A DNA stretch of 5,240 bases from Desulfobacteraceae bacterium (lineage in GTDB: Bacteria > Desulfobacterota > Desulfobacteria > Desulfobacterales > ETH-SRB1). The DNA is taken from positions 1 through 5,240 of the forward strand of contig DAOWEW010000235.1 of NCBI GenBank assembly GCA_030638305.1, in the 5' to 3' direction. Each line of letters starts with the position of its first letter. Within the stretch, counting starts at the first letter, position 1. The position numbers and the translations under genes were made by a program. The notes under the pieces are model-generated. The model was not told the origin of the DNA and searched no databases. It saw only the letters and a program-made list of their open reading frames with translations. Positions 4,158-5,240 of the stretch are shown in pieces.

Positions 4158-5240
4158 GTTTTCTCCTTTTTCTGTTTTAGGGCTTCGTGACCTTTTCCCA
4201 TAAAATAATTGATCCATGAGGACTTACGGTTTAAAGACCAATCTCTCGGCGGAATAATATTGTATTTAAAGCTCTCTTCTTCACCAAAAGATTTCAGCCG
4301 TTCGTAAGCTCGAACATAGATACAGCGCTTAACTTCGGGATAAACTTCGCACCAGCCATCAAGGCTTCCTCCACAGGGACCGTTAAGCAAATATTTGGCG
4401 CACTGCGATTGGGGACACAGGAAAGCAGTTTCGGAAAGTATGCAGTCTCCACACATCCGGCAATCAAAGCAGATAAACTTAATAAAATACTCAGTTTCAG
4501 TAAATAATTTCTCAATGGATGTTCCTGATATTATATGACAAAGTGTTTTTAAGGGAAAATACAGGCAACCTTTTTTGTCAAATGCATTTTTATGAAGCCA
4601 TTTGTTAAAACGATAGAACCCTGATTTTCGAGGAACGTTTTTGTGACGATTGACCGCTACGTCAGTATTTAACCCTGATTTTGCATCAAACTCAAAGAAG
4701 TAAAAACCGCCTTTTTGAGGAAAAGAAAATTCTTTGATCCAGTGTTGCCAGTCGGGATAGAAGTCATTGCTCTTTTCCAGAACAAATTCTATGTCTTCAT
4801 AATTAAGCTTAGATCCTCCAATATGAACTCCATCATATCCGAGACCCTTCAGAATTGCCATCAGCCTGGCTCCACGAATTAATCGGTTCTTTTTACCTGC
4901 GTCCGGAAGAAAAGATTCTTCTTCATATAACGACATAAGTTTATCGGTAATTACACAGCCCGGTACCATTCCCTGATGCATAAGTGAAGCTACTGCTTTA
5001 CCGGGAATATAAACATTCCCAAGTATCGGCACATTTAGGCCGTTTTGCCGCATATACCGTATAATTTCATCAAATTTGCGAGCATCAAATCCTACCTGGG
5101 TGATGACAAAATCAGCGCCGGCAGCAATTTTTTTGTGGAGTTTAAATAACTGGGTCATCAACTCGGATTCCAGTTTTTTAAAGGGAGAAAATACACATCC
5201 TTTGAAAAAAGGAATTGGTGGCAGTATTGTCCCTCCACCA
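4154..5240 (-). CDS. Methylenetetrahydrofolate reductase with C-terminal MetV-type cysteine-rich domain, 5' end cut off by the window edge
   Basis: The last 361 residues are visible; the frame is open to the right edge, so the N-terminus is missing. The first part is the second half of a MetF TIM barrel: GADFVITQVGFDARKFDEII, then VPILGNVYIPGKAVASLMHQ, PGCVITDKL, and GLGYDGVHIGG-KLNYEDIEFVL. After about residue 250 of the visible part comes the MetV-type C-terminal domain (MTHFR C-terminal family). It has nine cysteines spaced C-x2-C-x2-C-x2-C-x8-C-x4-C-x8-C-x7-C-x8-C (about 4471-4322), including NGPCGG and CEVYP, followed by YVRAYERLK. The enzyme interconverts methylene- and methyl-tetrahydrofolate, in methionine synthesis or the methyl branch of the Wood-Ljungdahl pathway. 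In acetogens MetV is a separate subunit that partners MetF; here both are on one chain. The cysteines could bind zinc or Fe-S. It is the first visible gene of the operon with Hpt and REC-GGDEF. Confidence 0.9.
   Translation of the reverse strand, partial: GGGTILPPIPFFKGCVFSPFKKLESELMTQLFKLHKKIAAGADFVITQVGFDARKFDEIIRYMRQNGLNVPILGNVYIPGKAVASLMHQGMVPGCVITDKLMSLYEEESFLPDAGKKNRLIRGARLMAILKGLGYDGVHIGGSKLNYEDIEFVLEKSNDFYPDWQHWIKEFSFPQKGGFYFFEFDAKSGLNTDVAVNRHKNVPRKSGFYRFNKWLHKNAFDKKGCLYFPLKTLCHIISGTSIEKLFTETEYFIKFICFDCRMCGDCILSETAFLCPQSQCAKYLLNGPCGGSLDGWCEVYPEVKRCIYVRAYERLKSFGEEESFKYNIIPPRDWSLNRKSSWINYFMGKGHEALKQKKEKT
4163..4168 (-). promoter_or_regulatory. Ribosome binding site AAGGAG of the Hpt gene, inside the upstream coding region
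   Basis: AAGGAG on the minus strand lies five bases before the Hpt ATG (4157). It is embedded in the last lysine and glutamate codons of the MetF-MetV gene. With the ATGA stop/start overlap at 4154-4157 this is the usual arrangement for translational coupling. Confidence 0.75.

Noticed and set aside
4294..4515. A minus-strand frame of 73 codons resembling a lipoprotein, with a hydrophobic start and LIAGC lipobox
   Set aside because: It lies wholly inside the MetF-MetV gene on the same strand in another frame, exactly over the conserved cysteine cluster, and begins with TTG. The lipobox look is a by-product of the cysteine codons.

Overview
The window is about 5.2 kb of AT-rich bacterial DNA. 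It contains one 5'-complete but 3'-truncated gene at the left edge, four complete genes, and one gene cut by the right edge. The gene set is a DUF134/UPF0251 regulator, a methylenetetrahydrofolate reductase fused to a cysteine-rich MetV-type tail, a twin-repeat DUF1566 (Lcl_C) exported protein, a lone Hpt protein and a REC-GGDEF response regulator. Together with repeat-rich intergenic DNA, this fits an anaerobic Desulfobacterota (sulfate-reducer-like) genome. That assignment is inferred from gene families, not from a marker gene.

Left part (1-559): the start of a minus-strand DUF134 gene sits behind an excellent sigma70-type promoter. Two palindromes overlap this promoter, one at the -35 and one at the predicted transcription start, and a third half-site and a weak Fur-like box lie further upstream. 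From about 340 to 559 there is no convincing gene. That stretch holds small TTCG-type hairpins, an imperfect tandem AAGT-led repeat and three CAATTTT heptads.

Middle (560-1894): a minus-strand AAA+ ATPase of 360 residues has a complete set of nucleotide-binding motifs. Its N-terminal segment has an SEKxGRDVG signature that I associate with DUF4032 proteins. Its upstream region carries a promoter and a textbook ribosome binding site before a GTG start. Between it and the divergent DUF1566 gene lies a 74-bp imperfect inverted repeat (30-bp arms), flanked by a 10-bp direct repeat.

Right part (1895-5240): the plus-strand DUF1566 gene converges on a minus-strand three-gene operon and overlaps its last gene by 82 bp. 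In transcription order the operon is MetF-MetV fusion, Hpt, REC-GGDEF. The fusion and Hpt genes overlap by ATGA, and Hpt and REC-GGDEF are 20 nt apart. This physically couples a one-carbon (Wood-Ljungdahl/folate) enzyme to a phosphorelay module with a likely cyclic-di-GMP output. No sensor kinase is visible, so one must lie elsewhere if the relay works. The REC-GGDEF protein keeps its catalytic GGEEF but lacks the arginine of the RxxD inhibitory site.

The points most worth a second look are the metabolic/phosphorelay operon, the uncharacterised AAA+ protein with its unusual N-terminal signature, the symmetrical operator region of the DUF134 gene, and the convergent overlap in which each gene's conserved end lies opposite the other's variable tail. 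No RNA gene, CRISPR array or transposase is visible.
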